Of a stretch of DNA of 64,000 nt, positions 25,973 through 36,209 are shown piece after piece. Below the pieces are notes generated by a model. It was not told where the DNA came from. It worked only from the letters and a program-made list of their open reading frames with translations, and did no database searches. Location of the stretch: NCBI GenBank assembly GCA_963773665.1, contig CAVZBZ010000004.1:372001-436000 (forward strand), in the 5' to 3' direction. Within the stretch, counting starts at the first letter, position 1; each line of letters starts with the position of its first letter. Source of the DNA: DATJLY01 sp963773665. GTDB taxonomy: Bacteria; Pseudomonadota; Alphaproteobacteria; ATCC43930; CGMCC-115725. The position numbers and the translations under genes are program-made.

Positions 25973-28562
25973 ATGACGAACAAGGATTCGCCGCCCGCAG
26001 CGCTACAACGCGAAAGAGACCGAGGAGAAGTGGCAGTCGGTCTGGGCGCGAAGCGGCACCTTCGCGGTCGAGACCGATCGGGCGCGGCCCAAATACTACG
26101 TGCTGGAGATGTTTCCCTATCCCTCCGGCAAGCTCCATGTCGGCCACGTGCGCAACTACACGATGGGCGACGTGGTCGCGCGCTACAAGCGCGCGCAGGG
26201 CTTCAACGTGCTGCACCCGATGGGCTGGGACGCATTCGGTCTGCCGGCCGAGAACGCCGCGATCCAGAGCGGCGAACATCCGGCGCGCTGGACGCTACGA
26301 CGAACATCGCCGTCATGCGCGCGCCAGCTGAAGCGCATGGGGCTATCCTATGACTGGCGGCGCGAGATCGCGACCTGCCATCCCGAGTACTACCGCCACG
26401 AACAGAAGATGTTTCTCGATTTCCTCGCGGCGGACCTCGCCTACCGCCGCGAATCCTGGGTCAACTGGGACCCGGTCGAGAACACCGTGCTCGCCAACGA
26501 GCAGGTGATCGACGGGCGCGGCTGGCGCTCGGGCGCGCTCGTCGAGAAGCGGCTTCTGGCGCAATGGTTCTTGCGCATCACGCGCTTTGCCGACGATCTG
26601 CTCGACGGCCTTGAGACGCTCGAGCGCTGGCCCGAGCGCGTGCGGCTCATGCAGGAGAACTGGATCGGCCGCTCCGAGGGCGCGCGCGTGCTCTTCGCGC
26701 TCGAGGGGCGCGGCGACCGGCTCGAAGTGTTCACCACGCGGCCCGACACGCTCTTCGGCGCAGCGTTCTGCGCGATCGCGCCCAACCATCCGCTCGCCGA
26801 GGAACTGGCGCGCGGCAATGCCGCGATCTCGCCGAGTTCATCGCCGAGTGCAACCGCATGGGCACGAGCGAGGCCGTGCTCGAGACCGCGGAGAAGCGCG
26901 GCTTCGATACCGGCCTTCGCGCGCAGCACCCGTTCCGGCCCGAGCTGGTCGCCTGCCGGTCTATGTCGCCAACTTCGTGCTGATGGAATACGGCACGGGC
27001 GCGATCTTCGGCTGCCCGGCGCACGATCAGCGCGACCTCGACTTCGCGCGGAAGTACGGGCTTCCGGTCGTTGCCGTGGTGCTGCCGCCCGATGTCGAGG
27101 CCGCGAGCTTCGCCGTCGGCGAGCGAGGCCTATACCGAGGAAGCCGGCACCGCGTTCAATTCCGATTTCCTCGACGGCCTTGCCGTGCCCGAAGCGAAGC
27201 GCGCCGCGATCGCGCGCCTCGAAGCGCTGCAATCCGGCAAGGGCACGATCGCCTATCGCCTGCGCGACTGGGGCGTGTCGCGCCAGCGCTATTGGGGCTG
27301 CCCCATCCCGGTCATCCATTGCGCCAAATGCGGCATCGTGCCGGTGCCGGAGAAGGATCTGCCGGTGCGGCTGCCCGAAGACGTGAGCTTCGACCGGCCC
27401 GGCAATCCGCTGGCGCATCATCCGACCTGGAAGCACACCGCCTGTCCCGCCTGCGGCGGATGCGCCGAGCGCGAGACCGACACGTTCGACACGTTCTTCG
27501 AATCGTCCTGGTACTTCGCGCGCTTCTGCTCGCCGCGAGCGCCCATCGCGTTCGAGCGGCGCGACGTCGATTACTGGCTGCCGGTCGACCAGTATATCGG
27601 CGGCATCGAGCACGCGGTGCTGCATCTCCTCTATGCGCGCTTCTTCACGCGCGCGCTCGCGCAGTGCGGCTATCTCGGCGTCAAGGAGCCGTTCGCCGGC
27701 CTCTTCACGCAAGGCATGGTGTGCCACGAGACCTATCGCGACGCGGACGGCGACTGGCTCTTTCCCGAGGAGGTGCGGCGCGATGATGGGCTCCCTCGCG
27801 ACGGGAAGGGCCGGCCCGTGGCGGTCGGCCGCATCGAGAAGATGTCGAAGTCGAAGAAGAACGTGGTCGGGCTCGAGACGATCGTCGACGCGTTCGGCGC
27901 CGACACGGCGCGGCTCTATCTCCTGTCCGACAGCCCGCCCGAGCGCGATCTCGAATGGACCGATGCCGGCATCGAGGGCGCGTGGCGCTATGTGAACCGG
28001 CTGTGGCGGCTCGTGGGCGATCCGCCCGCGCCGCTCGCGCCCACGGGCTCGCCCGTGCCGCGCGAGCTTGCGCCGGCGCTCGACGCGCTGCGCCGCGCCG
28101 TCCACCGCACCATCGCGACCGTGACCGAGGATCTCGACAAGTTCCGCTTCAACCGCGCCGTCGCGCATATCCGCGAGCTCACCAACGCGATCGAATCGTG
28201 CGAGCCCAGGGACGGCGCCGGAGCCGTGCTGCGCGAGGCGATCGAGACGGCGGTGCTGCTTCTCGGGCCGATGATGCCGCATCTCGCCGAGGAGCTGTGG
28301 CAGCAATTGGGCCACGCGCGGCTGCTCGCCGACGAGCGCTGGCCCAAGGCCGATCCCGAGCTTGCGCGCGAAGAGACGCGTGACGCTCGCGGTGCAGGTG
28401 AACGGCAAGCTGCGCGGCACGGTCGAGCTGCCGCGCGATGCCGGCGAGGCCGCCGCGAAGGACGCGGCGCTGGCGCTCCCGGGCGTGCTGCGCGCGCTCG
28501 AGGGGAAGGCGCCGCGCAAAACCATCGTCGTGCCCAATCGGATCGTCAATGTCGTGGTGTGA
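25973..28562 (+). CDS. leuS: Leucyl-tRNA synthetase (frameshifted)
   Basis: Charges tRNA-Leu with leucine; class I synthetase. The reconstructed protein is about 860 residues, normal for the family. Seen in order: EEKWQSVWARSG, the HIGH-type motif in KLHVGHVRNYTMGD, GWDAFGLPAENAAI, the editing domain (VFTTRPDTLFGAAF; MEYGTGAIFGCPAHDQRD), zinc-like cysteine pairs CAKCG and CPACGGC, the adenylation motif KMSKSKKN near 27845, and the C-terminal VQVNGKLRGTVELP. The frame breaks near 26001, 26294, 26300, 26319, 26822, 26955, 27123 and 28380. Most are mended by removing a single C or G. The start ATG lies 22 bases after the lipoprotein gene and the stop overlaps lptE, so the three are cotranscribed. 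An essential gene in this state is most likely a sequence error rather than a pseudogene. Confidence 0.93.
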
Positions 28563-29082
28563 ACCCGCGCGCAGTGTGCGGCGGCTCGCGCTCGCGCTGC
28601 CGCTCCTGGCGCTTTCGGCCTGCGGCTTCCACCCGCTTTATGCCGTGCGCGAGCCTTCGGGCTATGATCCCGATCTCGCCGCGGTCGAGGTCCGCTCCGC
28701 GCCCGACCGCATCGGGCAGATCCTGGTGTCGGCGCTGCGCGAGCAGCTCAACCCCGCGGGCGCGCATTTGAAGCCGCGCTATGTGCTCAACCTCAATCTC
28801 TCGTTCGTGCGCTCCAATCTCGGGCTGCAGCGCGACAATACGAGTACGCACGGCCAGTTTTCGATCTTCGTCAAGCTGAGGCTCAACCCGGCCGGAAGCG
28901 AGCACGTCGTGCTCGAGGAAACGGTGCAGCGCATCGCGTCATACGACTATCCGCTCGACGCCTATGCCGCGACCGTGGCCGAAGAGAACGCGCGCGACAT
29001 CGCGGCCGCCGACCTCGCCCGCGAGATCGCGGAAAAGCTCGCGGTCTATCTGCAGCAGCATCCGCCCCCGGAGCGGACGTGA
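28549..29082 (+). CDS. lptE: LPS-assembly lipoprotein LptE
   Basis: Plug protein of the LptD/LptE translocon that inserts lipopolysaccharide into the outer leaflet. The ATG chosen overlaps the leuS stop by 14 bases; a GTG at 28576 is an alternative that would give a shorter n-region. The signal has LALPLLALSACGF with lipobox LSAC. Mature features are GFHPLYAVREPSGYDPDLA, LREQLNPAGAHLKPRYVLNL and the long C-terminal helix DIAAADLAREIAEKLAVYLQ, as in alphaproteobacterial LptE. The 177-residue length is typical. The stop overlaps the holA start (GTGA), so lptE and holA are coupled. Confidence 0.9.
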   Translation: MSWCEPARSVRRLALALPLLALSACGFHPLYAVREPSGYDPDLAAVEVRSAPDRIGQILVSALREQLNPAGAHLKPRYVLNLNLSFVRSNLGLQRDNTSTHGQFSIFVKLRLNPAGSEHVVLEETVQRIASYDYPLDAYAATVAEENARDIAAADLAREIAEKLAVYLQQHPPPERT

Positions 29083-30107
29083 AGCTGCAAGGCGCGCGCG
29101 TCGCGCGCTTCATCGCTGCACCCGACGCCGCGATCCGCGCCGTTCTCCTGCACGGCGAGGACGAGGGCATGGTGCGCGAGCGGGCGCAGCGCATCGCAAA
29201 AGCCGTCGTGTCCGATCTCGCCGACCCGTTCCGCGTGGCCGAGCTCACCGGCGAAGCGCTGCGCGCCGACCCCGTCCGGCTCGACGACGAGACGCGTGCA
29301 TTGTCGCTCGTCGGCGGCCGCCGCGTCGTGCGCGTGCGCGGCGCGGATGACGGGCAGGCGGCGCTGTTCGAGCGCTTCTTCGCCGCGCTGCCGCCGGGCG
29401 ACAGCCTCGTCGTCGTCGAGGCGGGCGAGCTTGGCGGCAAGTCGGCGCTGCGCCGCGCGTTCGAGGCGGCAAAGGACGGCGCCGCGATCGTGTGCCGTGC
29501 CGATGGCGTGGAGGAGCTGGGCGCGCTCGTCGACAGCGTCATGGCGGCGCATCGCGTGAGCGTGAGCCGCGATGCGCGGCGCTATCTCGCAGAGCATCTT
29601 TCGGGCGACCGGTCGATCAACCGCGGCGAGCTCGAGAAACTCGCGCTCTATGCCGGGAACGGCGGCTCGGTCTCCTATGACGAGGCGCGCGAGGTGGTGG
29701 GCGACAGCGCCGAGATCACGCTCGACGACGCGATCAGGGCCACGGCCGCGGGCGATCTCGCGGCGCTCGAGCGCAGCCTGCAGCGCGCCTTCGAGGAAGG
29801 CGAATCGCCGGTCACGGCGCTGCGCGCGGCGCTCCGCCATTTCCAGCGGCTTTATGTCGCGACCGCGCGCATGGCGGCGGGATCCTCCCCCGAGGACGCG
29901 ATCTCGGGCTTGCGGCCGCCGGTCTTCTACGACATGCGCGAGGCGTTCCTCGGGCATTTGCGCCTGTGGTCGAAGGGCCGCGCCGCAGCGGCGCTCGAGG
30001 CGCTGCACGCGGCCGAGCGCAACGCCAAGCGGACCGGCCTGCCGGCCGAGGCCGTCTGCCGCGACGCCCTGTTGCGCGTCGCAAGGGGCGCCCGCCGGGC
30101 CCGATAG
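29079..30107 (+). CDS. holA: DNA polymerase III delta subunit
   Basis: Opens the beta sliding clamp within the clamp-loader complex. The 342-residue protein has normal length. The N-terminal ATPase-like fold contains VLLHGEDEGMVRERA, DDETRALSLVGGRRVVRVR and DSLVVVEAGELGGKSALRRAF; like other delta subunits it lacks a functional Walker A. The helical collar contains LAEHLSGDRSINRGELEKLA and ALRAALRHFQRLYVATARM. The start is a GTG overlapping the lptE stop. It closes the leuS-lptE-holA operon; the next gene starts 174 bases further on with its own leader. Confidence 0.93.
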   Translation: MKLQGARVARFIAAPDAAIRAVLLHGEDEGMVRERAQRIAKAVVSDLADPFRVAELTGEALRADPVRLDDETRALSLVGGRRVVRVRGADDGQAALFERFFAALPPGDSLVVVEAGELGGKSALRRAFEAAKDGAAIVCRADGVEELGALVDSVMAAHRVSVSRDARRYLAEHLSGDRSINRGELEKLALYAGNGGSVSYDEAREVVGDSAEITLDDAIRATAAGDLAALERSLQRAFEEGESPVTALRAALRHFQRLYVATARMAAGSSPEDAISGLRPPVFYDMREAFLGHLRLWSKGRAAAALEALHAAERNAKRTGLPAEAVCRDALLRVARGARRAR

Positions 30108-30149
30108 GAAGGAACGACGGAAGCCATCGCCGGCGCAGCAATCGTCGCC

Positions 30150-30224
30150 ATGGCTGGCGCCATCGCCATTGTCGCGATCGTCGTGACGTTCCTGCACATG
30201 TCGGGATCGACCAGCGCGCATTGA
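30150..30224 (+). CDS. Possible 24-35 residue single-span membrane peptide
   Basis: A short frame encodes MAGAIAIVAIVVTFLHMSG and ends shortly after, consistent with one membrane span. The frame extends upstream to an ACG at 30114 or 30117 preceded by GGAAGGA, so a non-ATG start or a base error could make a 35-residue peptide. It lies between holA and the histidine kinase gene. Without homologues this is only a possibility. Confidence 0.25.
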   Translation: MAGAIAIVAIVVTFLHMSGSTSAH

Positions 30225-30234
30225 CGGGCGTCAA
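30221..30234. promoter_or_regulatory. Palindrome TTGACGGGCGTCAA upstream of the histidine kinase
   Basis: A 6-base inverted repeat (TTGACG / CGTCAA) around GG, 48 bases before the kinase start. It could be an operator or part of a -35 region; no factor can be named. Confidence 0.3.
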
Positions 30235-30281
30235 AGCCTGCGGACCTATGCTACGATGAGGCCGGCTCCCGGGAGGGGGAA

Positions 30282-33200
30282 GTGGCCGACGCGCTGAGAG
30301 AAACGCTGCCACCGATTGCGGCCGATGCGCCCCGTCCGCAGCGCGCGCCGCGCGGCCGGCTTTTCCGCAAATACGCGGCGCTGTTCGTCGCCGTCGTGTC
30401 GGTAGCATTGCTCGCCAACGGCGCGTTCGAGATCTGGTTCTCCTACCAGGACCACGAGGCCTCGCTCATCGGCATCGAGCGCGAAGAGGCGCAGGGGGCA
30501 TCCGGCAAGATCGAGCAGTTCGTGGCGCAGATCCAGAGCCAGATCGGCTGGACCACCGAGCTGCCATGGTCGGCCGCCACATTGGACCAGCGCCGCTTCG
30601 ACGCGCTGCGCCTGTTGCGCCAGGTGCCGGCCATCACCGAGCTGTCGCAGCTCGACGCGCAAGGGCACGAGCAGCTGCGCGTCTCGCGGCTCGAGATGGA
30701 CGTGGTGGGATCGGGCACCGATTATTCGCACGACCCGCGCTTTGCCGAGGCGATGGCGAAGAAGGCGTGGTTCGGCCCTGTCTATTTCCGGCGCGAGAGC
30801 GAGCCCTACATGACGCTCGCCCAGGCCGGGGCGCGGCGCGATGCCGGCGTCTCGGTCGCCGAGGTCAATCTCAAATTCATCTGGGACGTGGTCTCGCAGA
30901 TCAGGATCGGCAAGCGCGGCTTGGCCTATGTCGTCGATGGCGACGGCCGGCTCATCGCGCATCCCGACATCTCGCTCGTGCTGCGCAACACCAGCCTCGC
31001 GCGCCTGCCGCAAGTGGCGGCGGCGCTGTCGGGCGCGCCGCAGGACACGCTGCGCGAGGCGACCGACCCTTCGGGCAAACGCGTGCTGACCGCCTGGGCC
31101 AAGGTCGCGCCGATGGGCTGGTACGTGTTCGTCGAGCTGCCGCTGGACGAGGCCAACGCGCCGCTCTTCGCCTCGATCGAGCGCGCCGGCGCGCTGCTCG
31201 CGGTCTGCCTCCTTCTGGCGTTCCTCGCCGCGCTTTTCCTGGCGCGCCGCATGGTGGTGCCGATCCGGGCGCTGCGCGAAGGGGCGGCCCGGATCGGCGG
31301 CGGCGACCTGTCGCAGCGCCTTTCCGTCAAGACCGGCGACGAGCTCGAATCCCTGGCCGAGCAGTTCAACGACATGGCCGGACGGCTCGAGGAATCCTAC
31401 GCCGGCCTCGAGCGCAAGGTCGAGGAGCGGACGCAGGAGCTTACCGAATCGCTCGACCGCCAGACCGCGATGGCCGAAGTGCTGCGCGTCATCTCGTCCT
31501 CGCCGGGTCAGCTTGAGCCGGTCTTCAAGGCGATGCTCGAAAACGCGCTGCGTCTCTGCGACGCGGTGGCGGGAACCTTGTATCTCCGCGATGGTGACGG
31601 GTTCCGCATCGCGACGACCCTCGGCACCTCGCCGCTGTTGGCCGCAGCCCGCAGCCCGGATGGAATCATCCGGCCCCATCCTGAAACTGCCCTCGGCACG
31701 GTCGAGCGCACGCACCGGACCGTACATATCGAGGATATTTCGACCTCCGACACGCTGCTTCACGCACCGGGCGCCACGGCCACGTTAGGAGAAGGCGTGC
31801 GCACCATCTGCGTCGTGCCGATGATGCGCGAGGACACGCTGATCGGCGCCATCACCATAAGGCGTCACGAGGTGCGGCCCTTCAGCGAAAAACAAATCGA
31901 ACTCATCGAGAATTTCGCGGCGCAGGCCGTCATCGCCATCGAGAATGCGCGGCTTTTGACCGAGTTACGCGAATCCTTGGACCGCCAGACCGCGACCGCG
32001 GATGTGCTCGGCGTCATTTCTTCCTCGCCGGGAGAGCTTGCGCCGGTGTTCGACACGATTTTGGGCAACGCGCTCAATCTCTGCGAAGCGGACACGGGGC
32101 ACATTTTCCGCAAAGAGGCGGATGGATTGCGCCTTGTCGCGACGCGCGGCGCCTTGCCGGCGTTCGAGGCGTTCGTTCGCCAACAAGAGAGCGTTGTACC
32201 GGCGCCTAACCTTGTTCGTGCGCTGGAGCGGAAAGAGGCGATCCTGGTCGCGGACGTGCGCGAGCAGCGGGGATACATCGAGGGCAACCGGGAGTCGGTC
32301 GCCGCCGTCGAACTCGGCGGAATTCGCAGCTCGCTTCTCGTTCCGCTGGTCAAGGACGAGGAAGCGGTCGGACTCATCATCATCTACCGCCGCGAGATGC
32401 GGCCCTTCTCGCAGAAGCACGCCGATGTGGTCGCCAATTTCGCCAAGCAGGCCGTCATCGCCATCGAGAACGCGCGGCTCCTGACCGAGCTGCGCGAGAG
32501 CTTGGACCGCCAGACCGCCACATCCGACATCCTGCGCGTCATCGCCTCGACGCCGGGCGATCCCAAGCGCGCGCTCGACACCATCGCCGAGACGGCCGTG
32601 CGCATGTTCGGCGCATCGAACGTCGGTATCCGGCGCACCGAGGGCGACGTGCTGCGCGGCGTCGCCTTCGCGGGGCCGGCCGCCTCGCGGATCGGGCGGA
32701 CCATCGCCGACCTGCGGATCGACGATGCAAACCCGTTCAGCCAAAGCGTGCACGAGAACCGACAGCTTGCCTTTGACGATTTGGCGCAGTCCGCCGCTGC
32801 GTTCGGCTCCGATGTCGTCCGGATGGCGACGGAGATGAGGGTTCGCACGACCGCGTTCACGCCGCTGATGCAGGAGGGACGCTCGATCGGCGCCATGGCC
32901 GTCCTGCGCGACGAGGTTCGCCCGTTCCAGCCGGATGAATTGGAGCTGATGAAGGGCTTCGCCGACCAGGCCGTCATCGCCATCGAGAACGCCCGGCTCC
33001 TGTCGGAGCTGCGCGAGAGCTTGGACCGCCAGACCGCGACCGCCGAAGTTCTCCGCGTTATTTCGTCCTCGCCGGGCGAGCTGCAGCCGGTCTTCGACGC
33101 AATGCTGGCAAACGCGACGCGGCTGTGCGACGCGAAATTCGGCGTGCTCTGCCTGCGCGACGGCGATGGGTACAAGGTCGCGGCATTGCTCGGCGCGCCC

Positions 33201-35838
33201 GATGAATATGCCGAAGTGATACGCCGTGAGGCGCGCAGCCCCGGGCCCGATACCGGCTTGGCCCGCCTCGCCCGGAGCCGCGAGCCGGTCCACATACCCG
33301 ATCTCGCCGCGACGCCGGGCTACCTCGCTGGCGACCCGCTGCAAGTTGCCGCCGTCGAGGTGTTCGGAGTACGCAGTATTCTCGGCGTGCCGATGCTCGG
33401 GGAAGGTGAGCTGGCTGGTGCCATTTTCATGTTCCGCAAGGAAGTGCGGCCCTTCACGGACAAACAGATCGAGTTAGTTGGGAACTTCGCGGCGCAGGCC
33501 GTCATTGCCATCGAGAACGCGCGCCTCCTCTCGGAACTGCGCGAATCCCTGGACCGGCAGACCGCGACCTCCGAGGTGCTCGGCGTGATCTCGTCCTCGC
33601 CGGGCGAGCTCGGTCCGGTGTTCGACGTGATGCTCGAAAACGCCGTGCGCATTTGCGACGCGGCGGAGGGCGGCCTGTTCCGCATCGAAGGCGGTGTTTT
33701 CTTCGGCGAGGCCCACCGGGGGGTTGCGCGGGCGCTCGTCACGCGGCAAGTGGCTGGAGTGCGGCCGGACCCCGCCTCGCCGCCTGGCCAGATGATGCTG
33801 GCGAAGACGACCGTGCATGTCCACGACCTCGCGACATATTCGCACGTCCCGACTTCCCGGGAAGTGCACGAGCTTGGCGGCATCCGCTCGGCCCTGTGGG
33901 TCCCGATGGTGAAGAATCAGGAGGTCGTCGGCGCCTTCGTGATCAATCGCCGCGAGGTCCGCCCGTTCGACGACAAGCAGATCGAGCTGCTCGAGAATTT
34001 CGCGAAGCAGGCGGTGATCGCCATCGAGAACGCGCGGCTCCTCACGGAACTGCGCCAGTCGCTCGAATACCAGACCGCGACCAGCGACGTGCTCAAGGTC
34101 ATCAGCCGCTCGAACACCAACCTCGACGCGGTCTTGCAGTCCGTCGTCTCGACCGCGCACCGGCTGTGCCGCGCCGATTACGCCGTCATCTTCAGGAACG
34201 AGGGCGGGGTATACCGCTGGGCCGCGAGTCACGGGCTGTCGCCGGAAAATGAAGAGCGCGAACGCCGCGCCGTGATCCGCCCGGGCGCCGGAACCCTGGT
34301 CGGCCGCGTCGCGCGCGACGGCCGCACGGTGCAGATCCCCGATGCCTGGACCGATCCGCTCTACGAGGCCAAGGACGATGCGCACGCCGTCGGCTCCCAT
34401 TCGATGCTCGGCGTGCCGCTGATGCGCGAGGGCGTGCCGATCGGCGTGATCGGACTGGCGCGCAACCGGGTCGAGCTGTACGCGGACAAGGAAATCGAGC
34501 TCGTCACCACGTTCGCCGACCAGGCGGTCATCGCCATCGAAAATGCGCGCCTCTTCACGGAACTTCGCGACCGCACCGACGAGCTCGCGCGCTCGGTCGA
34601 TGAGCTGAAGGCCTTGGGCGAGGTGAGCCAGACGGTCAATTCCTCGCTCGATCTCCAGACCGTGCTCACCACCATCGTCGGCACGTCCGTGCACCTGTCG
34701 CAGACCGATGCGGGTGCCATCTATGTCTATGACGAGGGGGCGGACGAGTTCGCGCTCCGCGCCACCTTCGGCATGGACGAGCGCATGATCGCGGCGATCC
34801 GCGGCCAGCACATCCGCATCGGCATGGCCGGGATCGGCGAGGCGGCGCAAAGCCGCGCGCCGGTGCAGTTCGCGGACCTCGCCGCGGGCGGGCGCAGCGC
34901 CATTACCGGCATCGTCATCGAGGCCGGGTTCCGCGCCCTTCTGGTGATGCCGCTGCTGCGCCCCGACCGCGTCGTTGGCGCGCTCGTCGTGCGCCGCCGC
35001 GCGCCGGGCGAATTCCCGGCCGCGACGGTCGATCTGTTGCAGACGTTCGCGGCGCAGTCGGTTGCCGCCATCGAGAACGCGCGCCTTTTCGGCGAGATCG
35101 AGGAGAAGAGCCGCGAATTGGTGATCGCGAGCCAGCACAAGTCGCAGTTCCTCGCCAACATGAGCCACGAGCTGAGAACGCCGCTCAATGCCATCCTCGG
35201 ATATAGCGAGCTGATCCTCGACGACATCTACGGCGCCGCGCCGCCAAAGATGCGCGAAGTGCTGGAGCGCGTGCAGACCAACGGCAAGCATCTTCTGGGC
35301 CTCATCAACGACGTGCTCGATCTCTCGAAGATCGAGGCGGGCCAGCTCGTCCTGCAGCTCGCACACTATTCGGTGAAGGACATGCTGCAGGGGCGTCTAT
35401 GTCGCGGTCGAGCCGCTCGCCTCGACCAAGAAGATCGCGCTGAGGCTCGACCTGCCGAAGGATCTTCCGGCGGCCAAGGGCGACGAGCGGCGGCTCTCGC
35501 AGGTCGTGCTCAATCTCGTCGGCAATGCGATCAAATTCACCGACGCCGGCGAGGTCACGATCGCGGCGCACGCGGCCAACGGCAGCGTCGTCGTCCAGGT
35601 CAAGGACACCGGTCCCGGCATTGCCGAGGCCGATCAGCAGAAAATCTTCGAGGAGTTCCAGCAGGCCGACAATTCCTCGACCCGCGCCAAGGGCGGCACG
35701 GGATTGGGGCTCGCCATCTCGCGCCGCATCGTGGCGCTGCATGGCGGGCGGCTGTGGGTCGAATCGGCGTTGGGGAAGGGCTCGACCTTCTCCTTCACGC
35801 TTCCGGTCACCGTCGAGCGTCAGGTGGAGAACGCATGA
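30282..35838 (+). CDS. Membrane histidine kinase with sensor domain, HAMP and seven GAF domains (one frameshift)
   Basis: A GTG start follows GGGAGGGGG. The reconstructed protein is about 1850 residues. Residues of about 30-55 and 298-322 are membrane spans flanking a periplasmic dCACHE-like sensor (DYSHDPRFAEAM; GLAYVVDGDGRLIAHPDI). HAMP follows (RRMVVPIRALREGAARIGGG). Seven GAF domains begin near residues 400, 575, 750, 923, 1098, 1270 and 1450; the first six are introduced by a (E/Q)SL(D/E)(R/Y)QTA(M/T) linker. The histidine phosphorylation motif is FLANMSHELRTPLNAILGYS and the ATPase has VVLNLVGNAIKF, VKDTGPGIAEAD and GGTGLGLAISRRI. One extra C near 35393 shifts the frame; with it removed the kinase ends in RQVENA, overlapping the receiver gene by ATGA. 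Without the repair the reading runs into the receiver, a false fusion. Ligands are unknown. Confidence 0.9.
31450..34110 (+). repeat. GAF-array direct repeats within the kinase gene
   Basis: The linker coding for NARLL(T/S)ELRESLDRQTAT recurs near 31450, 31960, 32480, 33000, 33525 and 34050, a period of about 520 bases. Linker DNA is close to identical between copies while GAF cores differ. This points to internal duplication with the linkers kept by selection or by conversion. Confidence 0.75.
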
Positions 35839-36209
35839 CGAAGCGCATCCTGGTCGTCGAGGACCACGAAGACAACCGGCAGATCCTGCGCGATCTCCTG
35901 GGCGCCTCCGGCTACGAGATGGTCGAGGCGCATGACGGCGAATCGGCGCATCCGATGGCGTCGAAGGAAAAGCCCGACCTCATCCTGATGGACATCCAGC
36001 TGCCCGGCCTCGACGGCTACGAGGCGACGCGGCGCATCAAGGCCGATCCGGCGCTCAACGCCATTCCGATCATCGTCGTCACGTCCTATGCGCTTTCGGG
36101 CGACGAGGCGAAGGCGCGCGAGGCCGGCTGCGACGATTACGTGGCAAAGCCCTACAGCCCGCGCCAGCTCTTGGCCAAGATCCGCCACTACCTGCCGGAC
36201 GCGTCATGA
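35835..36209 (+). CDS. Single-domain response regulator, DivK/CheY-like
   Basis: A 124-residue receiver domain alone. The acidic pocket is in LVVEDHEDNRQIL, the phosphoacceptor aspartate in LILMDIQLPGLDG, the switch residue in IVVTSYALSG, and the lysine in DYVAKPYSPRQLL. The ALSGDEAKAREAGCDDYVAKP stretch resembles DivK-type receivers of alphaproteobacteria, although this is not evidence that it is the cell-cycle DivK. The ATG overlaps the kinase stop, and the TGA overlaps the next ATG, so it is probably the direct phosphoacceptor of the kinase and may relay to the cyclase protein. Confidence 0.9.
   Translation: MTKRILVVEDHEDNRQILRDLLGASGYEMVEAHDGESAHPMASKEKPDLILMDIQLPGLDGYEATRRIKADPALNAIPIIVVTSYALSGDEAKAREAGCDDYVAKPYSPRQLLAKIRHYLPDAS

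Noticed and set aside
25300..28562. True pseudogenes of the DUF3576 lipoprotein and leuS
   Set aside because: leuS is essential, all motifs are conserved, and the breaks are isolated single bases without other decay, so sequence error is the simpler reading.
35394..36209. Fusion of the histidine kinase with the downstream receiver in one frame
   Set aside because: The reading between 35394 and 35834 is out of frame with the ATPase domain, which is intact in the other frame and ends in its own stop overlapping the receiver start. The fusion is produced by one extra base.
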